From: Belliella alkalica
Lineage (GTDB): Bacteria; Bacteroidota; Bacteroidia; Cytophagales; Cyclobacteriaceae
Assembly (NCBI RefSeq): GCF_022549785.1
Contig: NZ_JAKZGO010000002.1
Coordinates: forward strand, 1 to 64,000
Direction: 5' to 3'
Length of the DNA stretch: 64,000 bases
Positions 61,686-64,000 of this stretch are shown in pieces (position 1 is the stretch's first letter; every line of letters starts with the position of its first letter). A program made the position numbers and the translations under genes. Under the pieces are notes generated by a model that worked only from the letters and a program-made list of their open reading frames with translations, did no database searches and was not told the origin of the DNA.

Positions 61686-62606
61686 TTATTTTACTTCAAA
61701 ACTTCCTTTACCTATTTGATAGTTGTCAGCGTAGATCCTCACTTCGTATTTTCCTGAATTATACTTACTCCCTTTTTCATAAAAATAAGTAAGCGATTGC
61801 TGTGTATTATCAAACAGTATGTCTTGCTGAACAGTGTAGAATTCCTCCCTGCCGTCTATCATGAATGTTCCAGAGCCACGAGCTATGTCAAAAATCGGTT
61901 GATTGTTTGGAGCTATTATCTGTACATAAATATCTCTTGGGCCTTTTTCAGCTACTTTATTGTCTGCTATGTTGAATGTGATCTTGAGTCTTTCTAATTG
62001 CCTGTTTCTAAAACCGTCTTCACGCTCTCTACCACGCGAATTTACTGCGGCGATCACGATGTTTTCGGCTTTTAATCTACCTGCAATGCTCACCTTTTCT
62101 TCTAACTCCTCAGCCTTCATGTTAAGCTTGACGACTTTTTCTTCAATCTTTGCTTGGGTTGATTTTAAATCCTCGTTTTCTGCAAAAAGTTGCTGATTGA
62201 CTTCTCTTAGTCTTACTATCTCCTTGTCTTTTTCTTGGAGTACACCTGTAAAGGAATTTATCTTTTTATTCAAAGCTTCGATTTCTTCTGTAGTTCTTTT
62301 TTTGCTGGAATTTCTTTCAGAAATAAGTTGTTCTCTTATCTCTTCCAATGAACTAATGTCGCCTCCAAGTTTCTCTATTTCCTGAATTCGTAAATCTAAC
62401 TGGAATGTGATGGAATCAAGCCTATTGTTAATTTCATTGTTTTCTTCAGACAATAATAGGATTTCCTCGGATTTCTTACTGCGATCTACTGAATCTGAAT
62501 AGAGCTTGATGCCACTTATGATTACGAGGATAATCAAAACTATTATGAGAATGTTTTTCCCTTTCTCTGAGTTACTAGGTTTTTCCTTTTCAAAATTGGT
62601 ATTCAT
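61686..62606 (-). CDS. Membrane-anchored coiled-coil protein of unknown function
   Basis: This 306-residue protein has a short polar N-terminus, one transmembrane helix (about 19-36, ILIIVLIILVIISGIKL) and a long coiled coil (about 45-175, heavy in E, K, L, Q, N). A C-terminal beta domain (about 185-306) contains RLKITFNIADNKVAEKGPRD and ends YADNYQIGKGSFEVK. The domain sits outside the cytoplasm if the helix is an N-in anchor. Proteins of this layout are common in Bacteroidota but I know no assigned function. It is monocistronic with its own terminator. Confidence 0.7.
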   Translation of the reverse strand: MNTNFEKEKPSNSEKGKNILIIVLIILVIISGIKLYSDSVDRSKKSEEILLLSEENNEINNRLDSITFQLDLRIQEIEKLGGDISSLEEIREQLISERNSSKKRTTEEIEALNKKINSFTGVLQEKDKEIVRLREVNQQLFAENEDLKSTQAKIEEKVVKLNMKAEELEEKVSIAGRLKAENIVIAAVNSRGREREDGFRNRQLERLKITFNIADNKVAEKGPRDIYVQIIAPNNQPIFDIARGSGTFMIDGREEFYTVQQDILFDNTQQSLTYFYEKGSKYNSGKYEVRIYADNYQIGKGSFEVK

Positions 62607-62647
62607 GATTTATATCCTTGTATTTTTACCAAATTAAATAAATAATT

Positions 62648-63241
62648 ATGAATCTTTCACTAGACGAGCAATACTGGACCTCAAGATATCTACAAAATCA
62701 GATCGGTTGGGATGTCGGCCAAGCTACTTTCCCCATTAAGCAATATTTAGACCAAATTGTAAATAAGGATCTTAAGGTTTTGATCCCTGGAGCAGGGAAT
62801 GCCCATGAAGCCACTTATGCATTCGAATCAGGTTTCAAAAACTTACATATTTTGGATTTATCCAAATATCCTTTAGATAAGTTTATGGAGAAACATCCTA
62901 ATTTTCCTGCTTCCAATGTCCATCAAGAAGATTTTTTTCTACACAATGGAAAATATGACTTGATTATCGAGCAAACATTTTTCTGCGCTCTTTTGCCGAA
63001 TTTAAGAAATGAATATGTGATTAAAATGCATCAACTGCTTGAAAAAGAAGGTGTTTTGATGGGTGTGCTTTTTAGTAAATCCTTTGAGCAGGATGGGCCA
63101 CCATTTGGAGGCGATATAGATTTGTATAAATCTATATTTGAAAACCACTTTGAGATAAAAACTTTGGAGCCTTGCTATAACTCAATACCTCCGCGCAAAG
63201 GTGCCGAGGTTTTTATTCTTCTAAAGAAAAAAGAGATTTAA
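62648..63241 (+). CDS. TPMT-family SAM-dependent methyltransferase
   Basis: This 197-residue protein begins with QYWTSRYLQNQIGWDVGQ and has the SAM-binding VLIPGAGNAHEATYAFE, IEQTFFCALLPNLRNEYV and GPPFGGDIDLY, all matching the thiopurine-methyltransferase-like group. Such bacterial enzymes methylate thiols, selenium or tellurium compounds, or unknown small molecules. The length is normal. Its stop overlaps that of the convergent gene by 4 bases. Confidence 0.82.
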   Translation: MNLSLDEQYWTSRYLQNQIGWDVGQATFPIKQYLDQIVNKDLKVLIPGAGNAHEATYAFESGFKNLHILDLSKYPLDKFMEKHPNFPASNVHQEDFFLHNGKYDLIIEQTFFCALLPNLRNEYVIKMHQLLEKEGVLMGVLFSKSFEQDGPPFGGDIDLYKSIFENHFEIKTLEPCYNSIPPRKGAEVFILLKKKEI

Positions 63242-64000
63242 AATTTTAAGACATAGCTTTCTTTTGGCATAGTCTTATCGAAAAAAATAATGCCACACTC
63301 GTAAAAGTCAAGATTGAGTCTTACTCGGGGATGTTTTTTTATTTCTTGCCAAATGGTTTCCATTTCTTTGGACCAATGAATGTCTGCAATTGCCAATATG
63401 CTACTCTCAGATAAATATGGAAGAATGGATTCAAAATAGCTTTTAGTTCCCAAATAGGTATGGGTTGCATCAATTAACGCGAAATCAACCTTCTTTGTAT
63501 CCTTCAATAACTCGGTTAATGTTGTATCAAGGTTTCCCAAAATATAGTTTGCATTCGGCTCAACCTGATGTTCCTGAGCTTTGAAGAACAAAGATGCTGA
63601 ACCTTCAAAAGTATAAAGCTTGCCTTTTGGACATGCTCTAGAAAGGTATCGGGAATTGATCCCTACGCAAGTACCAAGTTCCAATACCACTTCGGATGGG
63701 GTAAGCTGGCAAAAATATTGGTAAAGTTTGCTGTATTTTCTAGATGAAGTACTGTATTTTGTAATTGATGCGGTCTTTCTCAGGTTGCTTTGGAGTTTTT
63801 TGGATCCTGCTCCAAAATCCTCAATTTCCAATTTGCTGTCATCTCGCAGAAGGGAGTTTCTGATTCCCTCCAAATCCAAATCTGAGAGTTTGTTCTTGGT
63901 TAAATAGGAGAGAAGACCTGTGTAAATTTTGAATACTGAAGGTGATTGAACGGCATACTTGTCCTCCTGAACCAGCCAATATTTCAAATATGAAAGGAGT
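63238..64000 (-). CDS. Class I SAM-dependent methyltransferase, 5' end outside window
   Basis: The frame is open to the window edge. A TTG at 63987 would be the first start inside, but the residues before it (L-L-S-Y in frame) suggest that the real N-terminus lies beyond. The visible part has the SAM-binding motif VVLELGTCVGINSRYL, KLYTFEGSASLFFKAQ, DFALIDATHTYLGTKSYF and SILAIADIHWSKEMETIW, typical of the O-methyltransferase-like class I fold. Substrate unknown. It is convergent with the TPMT-family gene, overlapping by 4 bases. Confidence 0.8.
   Translation of the reverse strand, partial: LLSYLKYWLVQEDKYAVQSPSVFKIYTGLLSYLTKNKLSDLDLEGIRNSLLRDDSKLEIEDFGAGSKKLQSNLRKTASITKYSTSSRKYSKLYQYFCQLTPSEVVLELGTCVGINSRYLSRACPKGKLYTFEGSASLFFKAQEHQVEPNANYILGNLDTTLTELLKDTKKVDFALIDATHTYLGTKSYFESILPYLSESSILAIADIHWSKEMETIWQEIKKHPRVRLNLDFYECGIIFFDKTMPKESYVLKF

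Overview
The window reads as chromosome of a free-living, saccharolytic Bacteroidota, probably of the Cyclobacteriaceae/Cytophagales type. This is an inference from gene families, not from a database search. The signs are a gliding-motility (type IX secretion) C-terminal sorting domain next to a PorP/SprF protein, two SusC/SusD pairs, an Oar-type TonB receptor, a periplasmic-propeller LuxR-type sensor, A/T-rich DNA, few Shine-Dalgarno sequences and TAnnTTTG-like promoter elements.

Layout. 1-2.9 kb: end of a large MBG-repeat surface protein plus PorP/SprF. 3.4-8.3 kb: Oar-like TonB receptor, Crp/Fnr regulator and a PhoD-like phosphatase gene broken by one in-frame TAG. 8.6-20.3 kb: a glycan locus (polysaccharide utilization locus, PUL) with a divergent membrane LuxR-type sensor, SusC, SusD, a GH31 lipoprotein and an unusual secreted GDPD-GH16 fusion. 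20.4-24.1 kb: envelope genes with an ECF sigma factor and a downstream membrane protein that combines an inner-membrane segment with a C-terminal outer-membrane-like barrel. 24.5-36.0 kb: a LacI regulator and an almost complete myo-inositol catabolic operon (iolJ-B-C-D, Na+ symporter, iolA, iolE, iolG). 36.4-46.9 kb: second SusC/SusD pair, purple-acid-phosphatase-like enzyme, a lyase-like protein, a DUF4861 protein and a GH105 hydrolase. 47.0-57.9 kb: two FucP-type permeases, a second LacI regulator, GH29 fucosidase, mutarotase and the enzymes of non-phosphorylating L-fucose oxidation, except that no L-fuconate dehydratase is present. 58.0-64.0 kb: housekeeping genes (tRNA-Pro, Hc1 histone-like protein, tRNA-Gln, hemolysin III, rpsF-rpsR-rplI, coiled-coil membrane protein, two methyltransferases).

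How it fits together. The same perfect palindrome, ATGCAAACCTTTGCAT, lies in the promoter of the inositol operon (25991-26006) and again between iolG and the second susC (36047-36062). This suggests that one LacI regulator controls both inositol catabolism and an outer-membrane SusCD importer whose next gene is an acid phosphatase. I therefore propose an inositol-phosphate or phosphoinositol-glycan uptake system as the most interesting candidate. The GDPD-GH16 fusion and the broken PhoD-like gene add to a recurring theme of organophosphate plus sugar scavenging. The fucose/uronate part (42-58 kb) probably takes apart a fucosylated, uronate-containing polymer and has its own LacI regulator with a candidate operator CAAACGTTTG.
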